A DNA stretch of 64,000 nucleotides from Elioraea sp. GTDB lineage: Bacteria; Pseudomonadota; Alphaproteobacteria; Acetobacterales; Acetobacteraceae. The notes under the pieces are model-generated. The model searched no databases. It was not told the DNA's origin and was given only the letters and a program-made list of their open reading frames with translations. The position numbers and the translations under genes are program-made. The stretch is taken from contig NZ_JALHPR010000011.1 of assembly GCF_022842375.1 (NCBI RefSeq), positions 62,001-126,000 of the forward strand. The letters run 5' to 3'. This document shows positions 1 through 8,672 of the stretch, in pieces; position 1 is the first letter of the stretch; the number at the start of each line of letters is the position of its first letter.

Positions 1-228
1 GCGCGTCGCACGTGCAGGCTCGGTGGCGAGAACGCGCACCACGGCAGGGCCGACGCGGGCGGCGGCATCGGCGAAATCGGGCCCGGCAGCGCGCGCGATG
101 GCCGCGACCGGGGTGCTGCGATCCTGTGCGTAGCCGGGAATGCCAGTCAGTGCCGTGGTCGCCAGCGCCAGGGCGAGAATGCCGCCGGCGATCACGCCGC
201 GGCGCGCGTTGAGGGGAAGGATCGGCAT
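1..228 (-). CDS. Do-like (HtrA/DegP) serine protease, N-terminal fragment
   Basis: The reading frame opens at an ATG preceded by a GGAG ribosome site and runs off the left window edge, so only 76 codons are visible. The product starts with an uncleaved-looking signal peptide (hydrophobic stretch around residues 13-27, then GYAQD). It is followed by DFADAAARVGPAVVRV, the pattern that opens the mature domain of DegP-type periplasmic proteases. The catalytic triad and PDZ domains lie outside the window. It is divergent from an OmpR-type two-component pair, a common setting for envelope-stress proteases. Family assignment rests on this short N-terminal signature only; another exported protein remains possible. 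Confidence 0.6.
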   Translation of the reverse strand, partial: MPILPLNARRGVIAGGILALALATTALTGIPGYAQDRSTPVAAIARAAGPDFADAAARVGPAVVRVLATEPARATR

Positions 229-356
229 CGGGAGGTCTCCGTCACTGTCGTCGATGTCCACGCCGAGGTGGCGGGGTCGACGACAGAAGAGGCCATTGCA
301 CCTCGTCGCCCCCTGTCGGGCGGCTTACGGTTTCGTATGGTGTCTGCGGAGGTGGG

Positions 357-1037
357 GTGTTGCGGATTCTTCTGGTCGAGGATGATGCGGCGACAGCGGC
401 CTATGTGAAGCGCGGCCTCGCCGAGGCGGGCCACGTGGTCGACCATGCCGCCGATGGGCAGGAGGGGCTGTTCCTTGCCACCGGCGGCGGGCACGACGTG
501 CTGGTGGTCGACCGCATGCTGCCGAAGCTCGACGGGCTGTCGCTCGTCCGCGCGCTGAGGGCCGCCGGCGTGATGGCGCCGGCGCTGTTCCTGACGGCGC
601 GCGCGGGCGTTGGCGATCGGGTGGAGGGGCTTGATGCGGGCGGCGACGATTACCTCGCCAAGCCCTTCGCCTTCGCCGAGCTGGTCGCGCGGATCAACGC
701 GCTCGGCCGCCGCCCGGCGTTCCAGGCTGAACCGACCGTGCTGCGGCTCGCCAATCTCGAGATGGACCTCGTGCGCCGCACGGTGACGCGCGCCGGCCAG
801 CGCATCGCGCTGCAGCCGCGCGAGTGGCGGTTGCTCGAGTTCCTGCTGCGCCGCAAGGGCGATGTGGTGACGCGGACGATGCTGCTGGAGGGCGTGTGGG
901 ATTTCCATTTCGACCCGCAGACGAGCGTGGTCGAGACGCATGTCAGCCGGCTGCGGGCCAAGCTGGACAAGGGGTTCGACCGGCCGCTGATCCACACAGT
1001 GCGCGGGGCAGGCTACGTCGTGCGCGATGACGGCTGA
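357..1037 (+). CDS. OmpR/PhoB-family response regulator
   Basis: This 226-residue regulator has an N-terminal receiver domain: acidic pair D9-D10, phospho-acceptor D52 in VVDRMLP, and a conserved Lys in LAKPF near residue 104. A C-terminal winged-helix DNA-binding domain (about 125-222, ending HTVRGAGYVVR) follows. It probably receives phosphate from the histidine kinase encoded immediately downstream, whose ATG lies inside its last codons (11-nt overlap), so the pair is translationally coupled. The start is a GTG. It diverges from the HtrA-like gene and precedes an RND efflux system, which suggests an envelope-stress or efflux regulon; that role is inferred. Confidence 0.92.
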   Translation: MLRILLVEDDAATAAYVKRGLAEAGHVVDHAADGQEGLFLATGGGHDVLVVDRMLPKLDGLSLVRALRAAGVMAPALFLTARAGVGDRVEGLDAGGDDYLAKPFAFAELVARINALGRRPAFQAEPTVLRLANLEMDLVRRTVTRAGQRIALQPREWRLLEFLLRRKGDVVTRTMLLEGVWDFHFDPQTSVVETHVSRLRAKLDKGFDRPLIHTVRGAGYVVRDDG

Positions 1038-2469
1038 ACCCCGCCCCGGTTTCGTTCGCCCCGGTTTCTTGCGCCACGGCCTTTTCCGGACGACGGCCTT
1101 CCGCCTCACCGCGCTGCACCTTGCCCTCACCCTCGCCGGCACGGCGCTGCTCGCCGCCATCGCCTGGTGGGCGACGGTCGGCTTCGCAACACGCCAGGCG
1201 TCCGAGGAAATCGACCGCGGCATGCGCGTGCTCGGCCAGTCAGCGGCACTCTCTGGCCTGCGCGGCGTGGCCCTCTCGATCGAGGCGCGACTGGCCGCCG
1301 ATCGTGCCGGTGTCGAGTACTACCTGCTGGCGGCGCCCGATGGGCAGCGCCTGGTCGGCAACCTCGCGAGCGCGCCGCCCGAGCTCGGCTGGCAGCGCCT
1401 CGACGTGTCCCGGGCTGGCGGAGACGTCGTGCCCGTTCTGGCGCTCGGTGCCCGGCTCGCCGGCGGGGCGACGGTGTTCGTCGGGCGCGATCTCTCGTCG
1501 GTCCAGGCGCTCGAGCAGCGTCTGCTGGCGGCTGCCGGCTGGGTCGGGCTCGGCGCCGTCGTCATCGGGCTTGCCGGTGGGTTGCTGATCGGGCGTGGGA
1601 TCGCGCGGCGCACGGCGGCGATGGACGCGGCACTGGCAGCCGTCGGCGCCGGCGACCTTGGCCGACGGCTGCCGATTGCCGGCCGCGATGACGAGTTCGA
1701 CCGGCTTTCCTTCCGCATCAATGCCATGCTCGACAGGCTCGGCGCCGTGATGGCGGCGCTGCGGTCGGTGACCGACGACATCGCCCACGACCTTCGCACC
1801 CCGCTGACGCGCCTTCGCCAGCGGCTCGATGAGGTCTCGCGCGCCGCCACGGCCGCGGCGGCGAAGGAGGCCGCGGCTGCGGCGGAAGCCGAGTGTGATG
1901 CGATCCTCGACCTCTTCGCGGCGCTCCTGCGGATCGCACAGGTGGAGGCCGGAGCGCAGCGGAGCGCGTTCGCGCGTGTCGATCTCTCAGCCGTGGTCGA
2001 GTCGGTCGCGGAAGTCTATGCGCCGGCGGCGGAGGAGAGGGGGCAGGTGCTGTCGGCCGGGATCGCGGCGGGCCTTGCCGCCGTCGGCGATCGCGCCCTG
2101 ATCACCCAGATGCTGGCGAACCTGGTGGAGAATGCCATCCGCCACGGGCGCGATGGCGGGCATGTAAGGCTTCTGCTGTCGCCACTGGGGGAGGGGGCGG
2201 AGGTCATCATCGAGGATGACGGGCCGGGCATTCCGGCCGAGGAGCGCGAGCGTGTGTTCCGACGCTTCCACCGGCTCGATGCTGCCAGGGCGACGCCGGG
2301 CAGCGGGCTTGGGCTCGCGCTTGTGCGGGCCGTCGCCGCGCTCCACGGCATGACGGTGACGCTGGAGGATGCCGGCACTGGGCCTGGGCCTGGGCCTGGG
2401 CCTGTGCCTGGTCCTGGGCCTGGGCCTGGGCTTCGCGTCCGCGTCGAGCTCCCGAGGGTCGTGGACTGA
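1027..2469 (+). CDS. Membrane sensor histidine kinase (HAMP, HisKA, HATPase)
   Basis: 480 residues. A first transmembrane segment lies near 28-50, then a periplasmic loop of about 120 residues, and a second membrane helix near 177-197. It continues with a HAMP linker, the dimerisation/phospho-acceptor box DDIAHDLRTPLTRL with its catalytic His, and an ATPase domain with N box NLVENAIRHGR, DDGPGIP and GSGLGLALV. It should autophosphorylate and pass phosphate to the overlapping OmpR-type regulator. The unusual part is a run of 17 Gly/Pro/Val residues (452-468) inserted just before the last beta strand LRVRVELPRV. It is encoded by a hexanucleotide microsatellite. The sensed signal cannot be told. 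Confidence 0.92.
   Translation: MTAEPRPGFVRPGFLRHGLFRTTAFRLTALHLALTLAGTALLAAIAWWATVGFATRQASEEIDRGMRVLGQSAALSGLRGVALSIEARLAADRAGVEYYLLAAPDGQRLVGNLASAPPELGWQRLDVSRAGGDVVPVLALGARLAGGATVFVGRDLSSVQALEQRLLAAAGWVGLGAVVIGLAGGLLIGRGIARRTAAMDAALAAVGAGDLGRRLPIAGRDDEFDRLSFRINAMLDRLGAVMAALRSVTDDIAHDLRTPLTRLRQRLDEVSRAATAAAAKEAAAAAEAECDAILDLFAALLRIAQVEAGAQRSAFARVDLSAVVESVAEVYAPAAEERGQVLSAGIAAGLAAVGDRALITQMLANLVENAIRHGRDGGHVRLLLSPLGEGAEVIIEDDGPGIPAEERERVFRRFHRLDAARATPGSGLGLALVRAVAALHGMTVTLEDAGTGPGPGPGPVPGPGPGPGLRVRVELPRVVD
2379..2431 (+). repeat. In-frame GGGCCT hexanucleotide microsatellite inside the kinase gene
   Basis: About nine tandem, partly degenerate copies of GGGCCT encode alternating Gly-Pro (one Val) near the C-terminus of the histidine kinase. 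The unit is 6 bp, so changes in copy number keep the frame and only alter linker length. Confidence 0.85.
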
Positions 2470-2615
2470 AAGCTTGATCCAGGGCAAGTTGCGCGCAGCG
2501 GTGTGCTTTCCTCCGCTCGGCCATGATGCAATACGGGCCGTGTGATTGCGGCAGCATCGTTGTTGCTTTGGCTTCAGGCTCCCGATCAAAGAAAAAGCTG
2601 TGGAGACCAGACATC

Positions 2616-3689
2616 ATGCATCGCCGCTTACTGCCCGTGGCGCTCGGATTGTCGCTGCTTGCATCCTGCGGCCCGGCTGCACCACCGACGGCGGAACCCA
2701 TTCGCCCGGTGCGCGTCATCACCGTTGAGAAGCGAGAAGGTGGAGAGACAGTCACGCTCACCGGCCAGGTGAAGGCCGAGGACAATGTCGCGCTGTCGTT
2801 CCGGGTCGGCGGCCGGATGATCGCGCGCAGCGTGAATGTCGGCGACAGGGTCGAGGCAGGACAGGTGATTGCGCGGCTGGAAGCCGAGCCTGCGGAGAAC
2901 GCGCTGCGCGCAGCCCGCGCCAACCTCGCCGCCGCCATGAGCGTGCTGACCAAGACGCGGAACGAGTTCGGCCGGCAGGACCAGCTGCTGCGGGATGGGT
3001 GGACCACCCGCGCACGGCATGACCAGACGCTGCAGGCCTTCCAGAGCGCGCAGGCCCAGGTCGATGCCGCCCACGCGCAGGTCGCCATCGCCGAGGACAA
3101 TCTCTCCTACACGCAGCTCGTCGCCGATGCGCCGGGGCATGTGACCGCCCGCGGCGCGGAGCCTGGCGAGGTGGTCGCTGCAGGGCGGATGATCGTGCAG
3201 CTCGCCCGCGAAGGGGGGCGCGACGCCGTGTTCGACGTTCCGGCGCAGCTGATCACCAACGCCCCGCGCGACCCCGTGGTGTCGGTGGTGCTCACATCCG
3301 ACCCCTCGGTGCGGGCGGCGGGGCGTGTCCGCGAGATCGCGCCGCAGGCAGACCCCGTCACGCGCACCTTCGAGGTGAAGGTGGGGCTCACCGCGCCGCC
3401 GGAGGCGATGCGCCTCGGCTCCTCCGTCAATGGTTCGATCAGGCTCGAGGGTGGAGCCGGCATCGGCATCCCGAACAGCGCGCTCACGGCCTCGAACCGC
3501 GACCCGGCTGTCTGGATCGTTGATCCGGCAGCGGGGACGGTGTCGCTGCGCACGATCGAGGTGGAGCGGTTCGATCTCGCACAGGTCATTGTCGCGCGCG
3601 GGCTCGAACCAGGTGACGTGGTGGTGACCGCAGGCGTGCAGGCCTTGCGGCCTGGCCAGAAGGTTCGTCTGCTCGGCGCCACCCCGTGA
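2616..3689 (+). CDS. RND efflux periplasmic adaptor (membrane fusion) lipoprotein
   Basis: The ATG at 2616 follows a GGAG ribosome site and gives a lipoprotein signal peptide ending in the lipobox LLASC. An upstream in-frame extension lacks this and is discarded. The 357-residue product has the HlyD/AcrA order: barrel-sandwich half (VTLTGQVKAEDNVALSFRVG), an alpha-hairpin rich in Ala/Gln (about 90-165), second lipoyl half (LVADAPGHVTARGAEPGEVV), beta-barrel and membrane-proximal domain. It should bridge the inner-membrane pump encoded next (GTGA overlap) to an outer-membrane channel. No TolC-type gene is present nearby, so a channel from elsewhere is presumably shared. Confidence 0.92.
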   Translation: MHRRLLPVALGLSLLASCGPAAPPTAEPIRPVRVITVEKREGGETVTLTGQVKAEDNVALSFRVGGRMIARSVNVGDRVEAGQVIARLEAEPAENALRAARANLAAAMSVLTKTRNEFGRQDQLLRDGWTTRARHDQTLQAFQSAQAQVDAAHAQVAIAEDNLSYTQLVADAPGHVTARGAEPGEVVAAGRMIVQLAREGGRDAVFDVPAQLITNAPRDPVVSVVLTSDPSVRAAGRVREIAPQADPVTRTFEVKVGLTAPPEAMRLGSSVNGSIRLEGGAGIGIPNSALTASNRDPAVWIVDPAAGTVSLRTIEVERFDLAQVIVARGLEPGDVVVTAGVQALRPGQKVRLLGATP

Positions 3690-6600
3690 GCGGTTTCAAC
3701 CTTTCGGCGTGGGCGATCAGGAACCGCTCGATCGTCATCTTCCTGATGATCGGCGCCATCGTCGCCGGCTCGCTCACCTTCCTCCGGCTCGGCCGCGCCG
3801 AGGATCCCGTGTTCACCACCCGCACCATGGTGGTGCAGGCGCAGTGGCCCGGCGCGACGCTCGACGAGACGCTGAACCAGGTCACGGAGCGGCTTGAGCG
3901 GAAGCTCCAGGAAACGCCGCATCTCGACACGTTGCGCAGCTACACGGGCCCGGGCCTCTCGGTGATCTTCGTCGATCTCGTCGGCTCCGCGTCGGGCCGG
4001 GCGGTGCCGGATGCGTGGTACGAGGTGCGCAAGAAGATCGGCGACATCCGCCACACGCTGCCACAGGGCGTTCTCGGCCCCTTCTTCAACGACGAGTTCG
4101 GCGACACCTACGGCATCATCTACGGCTTCACGGCGGATGGGTTCTCGCGCCGGGATCTGCGCGACGCGGTCGAGGGCGCGCGGTCGCAGCTGCTGACCGT
4201 GCCGGACGTGTCGAAGATCGAGATCCTCGGTGCGCAGGACGAGCGCATCTTCGTCGAATTCACCTTCGCCGCGCTCTCGCAGCTCGGGGTGACGCCGGAC
4301 CAGCTTGTCGCGGCACTCGCCGCGCAGAACATCGTGCGGCCGGCCGGCATCCTGCGCACGGGTGACGAGGCGCTGTCGGTGCGCGTCTCCGGCGCATTCC
4401 AGAACGAGCAGGACATCCTCGACGTCAACTTCGTCGTCGGTGGCAGGATCCTCAGGCTGCGCGATGTGGCGACCGTTCGCCGCGCCTACGCCGACCCGCC
4501 GCAGCCGCTGTTCCGCGTCAACGGCCGCGAGGGAATCGGGCTTGCCGTCGCGATGCGCGATGGCGGCGACATCCTGGCACTCGGCCGCAACATCGGCGCG
4601 GAGATGCGAAAGATCGTCGCCGAGCTCCCGATCGGCATCGACGCGACCCTCGTCGCCGACCAGGCGCAAACGGTGGATGACGCGATCAACGATTTCACCG
4701 CAAGCCTGTGGCAGGCGATCCTGATCGTTCTCGTCGTCAGCTTCATCGCACTCGGGGTGCGGGCGGGCGCGGTTGTCGCGATCGCGATTCCGCTCACGCT
4801 CGCGATCGTCTTTCCGCTGATGGAACTGGCCAACATCGATCTCCAGCGCATCTCGCTCGGCGCGCTGATCATCGCGCTCGCGCTGCTCGTCGATGATGCG
4901 ATGACGACGATCGACGCGATGACGCGCCGGCTGGCCGCCGGGGACGCGATGGAGGATGCCGCCGTCTATGCCTACAAGGCGCTCGCCTTCGCGATGCTGT
5001 CGGGAACGTTCATCACCATCGCGGGCTTCGTGCCGATCGGCTTCGCGCAGAGCGGGGCGGGCGAGTACACCTTCTCGATCTTTGCCGTGGTCGGGCTTGC
5101 GCTGATCACGTCGTGGTTCGTCGCGGTGATCTTTGCGCCGCTGCTCGGCCTGCTGCTGCTCCGCCCGCCGAAGCCCGGCAAGGTCGATGACGGTGGCGCG
5201 GTCGTGCGGGCCTACCGGAGCTTCCTCTCTACCGCGATCCGCTTCCGCTGGATCACGATTGGATCTGCCGTCGGCCTGTTCGTCGCGGCGCTGGCGGCAC
5301 TGCCGCTGGTGCCACGGCAGTTCTTCCCGCCGTCCGATCGCGTCGAGCTGCTCGTCGACCTGAAGCTGCCGATGAACGCCTCGATCCACGCCACGAACGA
5401 CGCGATGAAGCGCCTCGATGAGAGGCTCGCGGCGGATGAGGACATCGCGCGCTGGTCGAGCTATGTCGGCCGCGGCGCGATCCGCTTCTACCTGCCGCTC
5501 AACGTGCAGCTGAACAATCCATTCTTCGGCCAGTCCGTCATCGTCACGAAATCGATCGAGGCGCGGGAACGCCTTCAGGTGAAGCTCGAGCAGCTGCTGG
5601 CGGAGGAATTCCCGAACGCGATCGGGCGCGTCTATCCGCTTGAGCTCGGGCCACCGGTCGGCTGGCCGTTGCAGTATCGCGTGCTGGGGCCTGACCTTTC
5701 GCAGGTGCGCGAAATCGCGCTCGAGGTCGCGCAGGTGATGGCGCGTTCGCCCGATACGCGGCGGATCAACTTCGACTGGATGGAGCCTGCGCGCAAACTG
5801 CGCATCGCCGTGGACCAGGACGAGGCACGCCGCCTCGGCCTCAGTTCTGCCGCCGTCGCCTCCGCACTGAACGCGGCGATCTCCGGCACGACCGTGACGC
5901 AGGTGCGCGACGACATCTATCTGATTGACGTGGTGGTGCGCGAAACCGAGGGGCAGACACTTTCGGTCGAGACGCTGCGCACCTTGCAGCTCTCGCTGCC
6001 GAACGGGCGCTCCGTGCCACTCAGCCAGTTCGCGCGGTTCGAGTACGACCAGGAATACCCGCAGGTGTGGAGGCGCAACCGCGTGCCGACGCTGACGGTG
6101 CAGTCCGACGTCGCACCAGGCGTGCTGCCCGAGACGGTGATCGCTGCGATCGAGGCCGACATGGCGGCGCTCAACACGCGGCTGCCGGAAGGGTTCCGCA
6201 TCGAACTTGGCGGCCTCGCCGAGGAGAGTGCGGACAGCCAGGCTTCGGTGTTCGCCGTCGTGCCCCTGATGATGATGATCGTTCTGACGGTGCTGATGTT
6301 CCAGCTCAGGAGCTTCCAGCGCATGTCCATCGTCCTCTCGGTGGTGCCGCTCGGGCTGATCGGCGTGGTCGCGGCCCTGCTGCTTTCGGGCCAGCCGCTT
6401 GGCTTCGTCGCCATCCTCGGCGTCCTCGCGCTCGTCGGCATGATCGCCAAGAACGCGGTGATCCTGATCGAACAGATCGAGGCGGAGCGGAAGGCAGGGA
6501 AGGCTGTGCGCGAGGCGGTGATCGATGCCTCGGCGTCGCGGTTCAGGCCGATCCTGCTCACCGCGCTTTCGACGGTGCTTGGCCTCATCCCGATCGCGCC

Positions 6601-6739
6601 CACCGTGTTCTGGGGCGCGATGGCCTTTGCGATCATGGGCGGACTTCTCGTCGCCTCGCTGCTGACGCTGGTGTTCCTCCCGACCGTCTATGCCTCGTGG
6701 TTCACCTGGGTGGAACGGCGCAGGGCCGCGGCGGGCTGA
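3686..6739 (+). CDS. RND family efflux pump inner-membrane permease
   Basis: 1017 residues, the usual size of AcrB-type permeases, starting with a cytoplasmic helix NLSAWAIRNRSIVIFLM. Two halves are visible, each with a large periplasmic loop between the first and second helices and a bundle of membrane helices. The fourth helix carries the proton-relay Asp pair in ALALLVDDAMTTIDAM. The protein would use proton motive force to expel substrates through the upstream adaptor. The GTG start overlaps the adaptor stop by 4 nt. Substrate is unknown; the N-terminal sequence resembles the hydrophobe/amphiphile efflux branch rather than the heavy-metal branch. Confidence 0.95.
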   Translation: MSGFNLSAWAIRNRSIVIFLMIGAIVAGSLTFLRLGRAEDPVFTTRTMVVQAQWPGATLDETLNQVTERLERKLQETPHLDTLRSYTGPGLSVIFVDLVGSASGRAVPDAWYEVRKKIGDIRHTLPQGVLGPFFNDEFGDTYGIIYGFTADGFSRRDLRDAVEGARSQLLTVPDVSKIEILGAQDERIFVEFTFAALSQLGVTPDQLVAALAAQNIVRPAGILRTGDEALSVRVSGAFQNEQDILDVNFVVGGRILRLRDVATVRRAYADPPQPLFRVNGREGIGLAVAMRDGGDILALGRNIGAEMRKIVAELPIGIDATLVADQAQTVDDAINDFTASLWQAILIVLVVSFIALGVRAGAVVAIAIPLTLAIVFPLMELANIDLQRISLGALIIALALLVDDAMTTIDAMTRRLAAGDAMEDAAVYAYKALAFAMLSGTFITIAGFVPIGFAQSGAGEYTFSIFAVVGLALITSWFVAVIFAPLLGLLLLRPPKPGKVDDGGAVVRAYRSFLSTAIRFRWITIGSAVGLFVAALAALPLVPRQFFPPSDRVELLVDLKLPMNASIHATNDAMKRLDERLAADEDIARWSSYVGRGAIRFYLPLNVQLNNPFFGQSVIVTKSIEARERLQVKLEQLLAEEFPNAIGRVYPLELGPPVGWPLQYRVLGPDLSQVREIALEVAQVMARSPDTRRINFDWMEPARKLRIAVDQDEARRLGLSSAAVASALNAAISGTTVTQVRDDIYLIDVVVRETEGQTLSVETLRTLQLSLPNGRSVPLSQFARFEYDQEYPQVWRRNRVPTLTVQSDVAPGVLPETVIAAIEADMAALNTRLPEGFRIELGGLAEESADSQASVFAVVPLMMMIVLTVLMFQLRSFQRMSIVLSVVPLGLIGVVAALLLSGQPLGFVAILGVLALVGMIAKNAVILIEQIEAERKAGKAVREAVIDASASRFRPILLTALSTVLGLIPIAPTVFWGAMAFAIMGGLLVASLLTLVFLPTVYASWFTWVERRRAAAG

Positions 6740-6767
6740 GCGGTCGGGGAGGGGGGGGAGGCCACCC

Positions 6768-7988
6768 ATGGCAGCGGCCCACGCGCCCGCCGCGCCGGTG
6801 ACGGATCGGCGCGGCTACACGCAGCTCTTTGCCGCGCAGGTGATCGCCCTGCTCGGCACCGGGATCGCGACCGTTGCCCTGGCGCTTCTGTCCTACGACC
6901 TTGCTGGCGCCGATGCAGGGGCCGTGTTCGGCACCGCGCTTGCGATCAAGATGGGTGCCTACGTCGTCATCGCCCCGATTGCCGCTGCGGCAACGGCGCG
7001 CCTGCCGCGGCGGATGCTGCTCGTCGCGAGCGACCTTGTTCGTGCCGCGATCGCCTGCACGATGCCGTTCGTTACGTCCGTCGAACAGATCTACCTGCTC
7101 ATCTTCGTCTTCCAGGCCGCGTCCGCCGTGTTCATGCCGCTCTTCCAGGCCTCGATCCCTGAGCTGCTGCCGGAGGAGGACGACTATGCAAATGCCCTCG
7201 CACGCGCGCGGCTGGCCTATGAGCTCGAGGGGCCGGTCAGCCCGATCATCGCGGCCTTGCTGTTGCAGGTGCTTGACGGGCGTTCCCTGTTCTTCAGCAC
7301 GGCCATCGCCTTCATCGTCTCAGCGCTCCTGATCCTGCGCGTCAAGCTGCCCGAGGCACGCGGGCGGCAGGATGAAGGAATGTTGCCGCGCCTGAAGCGC
7401 GGCTTCGGCATGTTCGTCTCGACGCCGCGGCTTCGCGGGCTTGCCGCGCTCAACCTCGCCGTGGCCGCCGGCACGGCAATGGTCACGGTCAACACCGTCG
7501 TGCTGGTGCAGTTTCGCCTTGGACATGATGACCGCGCGACCGGCATCGGGCTTGCAACGTTCGGCATCGGTTCGATTGCGGGAACCCTCGTCCTGCCCGC
7601 CCTGCTGCGGCGGATCACCGAGCGTTCGCTGATGCTGCCTGGGGCGGCGATGGTTGCGGCCGCCCTGCTTCTCGGTACGGTGGCTCCTGGCTTGCGTCTG
7701 CTGCTGCCGCTGTGGTTCGCGATCGGTGCCGGCTGCGCGTTGGCGCAGACGCCCTATGGGTTCCTGATCCGGCGCACCATTGTCGCGCCGGAGGAGAAGC
7801 CGCCGCTCTACGCCGCCCAGTTCGCGCTGTCGCATCTCTGCCTGCTGCTCGCCTACCCGCTGGCCGGTTGGCTTGGCGCAGCCGCGGGGATGCGCATGAC
7901 CTTCGCCATTCTCGGCACCACCGCCGCAGCCGCTGGGCTGCTGGCGCAGCGCCTCTGGCCACCCGAGGGCGATGCCGTGCCTGCCTGA
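6768..7988 (+). CDS. Major facilitator superfamily exporter
   Basis: 406 residues with about 12 hydrophobic helices in two bundles separated by a cytoplasmic loop (LPEARGRQDEGMLPRLKRGF, near residue 200-220). The first helices (YTQLFAAQVIALLGTGIATVALALL) resemble the EntS-like exporter branch of MFS. The ATG at 6768 is preceded by a G-rich ribosome site in the 28-nt gap after the RND pump, so it probably belongs to the same transcript and to the same efflux regulon. Substrate cannot be deduced. Confidence 0.88.
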   Translation: MAAAHAPAAPVTDRRGYTQLFAAQVIALLGTGIATVALALLSYDLAGADAGAVFGTALAIKMGAYVVIAPIAAAATARLPRRMLLVASDLVRAAIACTMPFVTSVEQIYLLIFVFQAASAVFMPLFQASIPELLPEEDDYANALARARLAYELEGPVSPIIAALLLQVLDGRSLFFSTAIAFIVSALLILRVKLPEARGRQDEGMLPRLKRGFGMFVSTPRLRGLAALNLAVAAGTAMVTVNTVVLVQFRLGHDDRATGIGLATFGIGSIAGTLVLPALLRRITERSLMLPGAAMVAAALLLGTVAPGLRLLLPLWFAIGAGCALAQTPYGFLIRRTIVAPEEKPPLYAAQFALSHLCLLLAYPLAGWLGAAAGMRMTFAILGTTAAAAGLLAQRLWPPEGDAVPA

Positions 7989-8049
7989 CGTTCCCACACC
8001 CGCACCGCGGCATGGATCCGTGGTGCCAATGACAACCGGAGAGACAACC

Positions 8050-8565
8050 ATGGCTGATCTTCTCGTCGTTGAATTCCCCACCGAGGCGCAGGCAGAGGCG
8101 CTGCGGACCAAGCTGCTCGGCATGCAGCAGGAGTACCTGGTCGAGCTTGGCGATGCCGTCGTCGCGGTGAAGCAGGCCGATGGCTCGGTGAAGCTGAACC
8201 AGCTGTTCCAGCCAGTGAAGGCGGGCGCGCTTTCCGGCGCGCTCTGGGGCTCGCTGATTGGGCTGATCTTCCTGATGCCGATCGCTGGCGCCGCGATCGG
8301 CGCCGCCTCCGGCGCGATGGGAGGCAAGCTGGCTGATCTCGGCATCAATGACGCGTTCATGAAGGATGCGGCAATGACGTTGCACTCAGGCAACGCAGCG
8401 CTCTTCCTGCTCATCCGCAAGATGACGACCGACAAGGTGCTGGCGGAGCTGCATGGCTTCGGCGGCACCGTGCTGCGCAGCTCCTTCGACGAGACCAAGG
8501 AGGAGGCGCTGCGCGAGGCACTCGCGGGTGCCGAGGCAGCGCAGGCGGCTGCGAAGTCGGCCTGA
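8050..8565 (+). CDS. DUF1269 family protein
   Basis: 171 residues. The ATG is chosen because ADLLVVEFPTEAQAEAL is the conserved family N-terminus and an AGAGA-type ribosome site precedes it. Two alpha/beta segments flank a glycine-rich hydrophobic hairpin (GALSGALWGSLIGLIFLMPIAG, continuing GAAIGAASGAMGGKLAD, about residues 60-97), a pattern typical of DUF1269 proteins, whose function is not established. A strong terminator follows, so it is the last gene of its transcript. Confidence 0.85.
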   Translation: MADLLVVEFPTEAQAEALRTKLLGMQQEYLVELGDAVVAVKQADGSVKLNQLFQPVKAGALSGALWGSLIGLIFLMPIAGAAIGAASGAMGGKLADLGINDAFMKDAAMTLHSGNAALFLLIRKMTTDKVLAELHGFGGTVLRSSFDETKEEALREALAGAEAAQAAAKSA

Positions 8566-8577
8566 GCAGGCACGTCA

Positions 8578-8612
8578 CCGGGGGCGCGTTCCGGCGCCCC
8601 CGGATTTCTTTT
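8578..8612 (+). terminator. Rho-independent terminator after the DUF1269 gene
   Basis: A perfect 10-bp stem (CCGGGGGCGC pairing with GCGCCCCCGG) with a 6-nt loop is followed by ATTTCTTTT. It separates the efflux-side transcript from the patatin gene. Confidence 0.9.
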
Positions 8613-8672
8613 GCCGCAGTGCAGCATGCCTGCTACAGCCCATGCGCGGCGAAACAAGCGCGGGGGCTGACG

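Noticed and set aside
3107-6769. A 1220-codon open frame on the minus strand across the RND pump gene
   Set aside because: It is antisense to a well-conserved RND permease and adaptor. Its composition is charged and Arg/Asp-rich as expected for a GC-rich shadow frame, with no recognisable domain.
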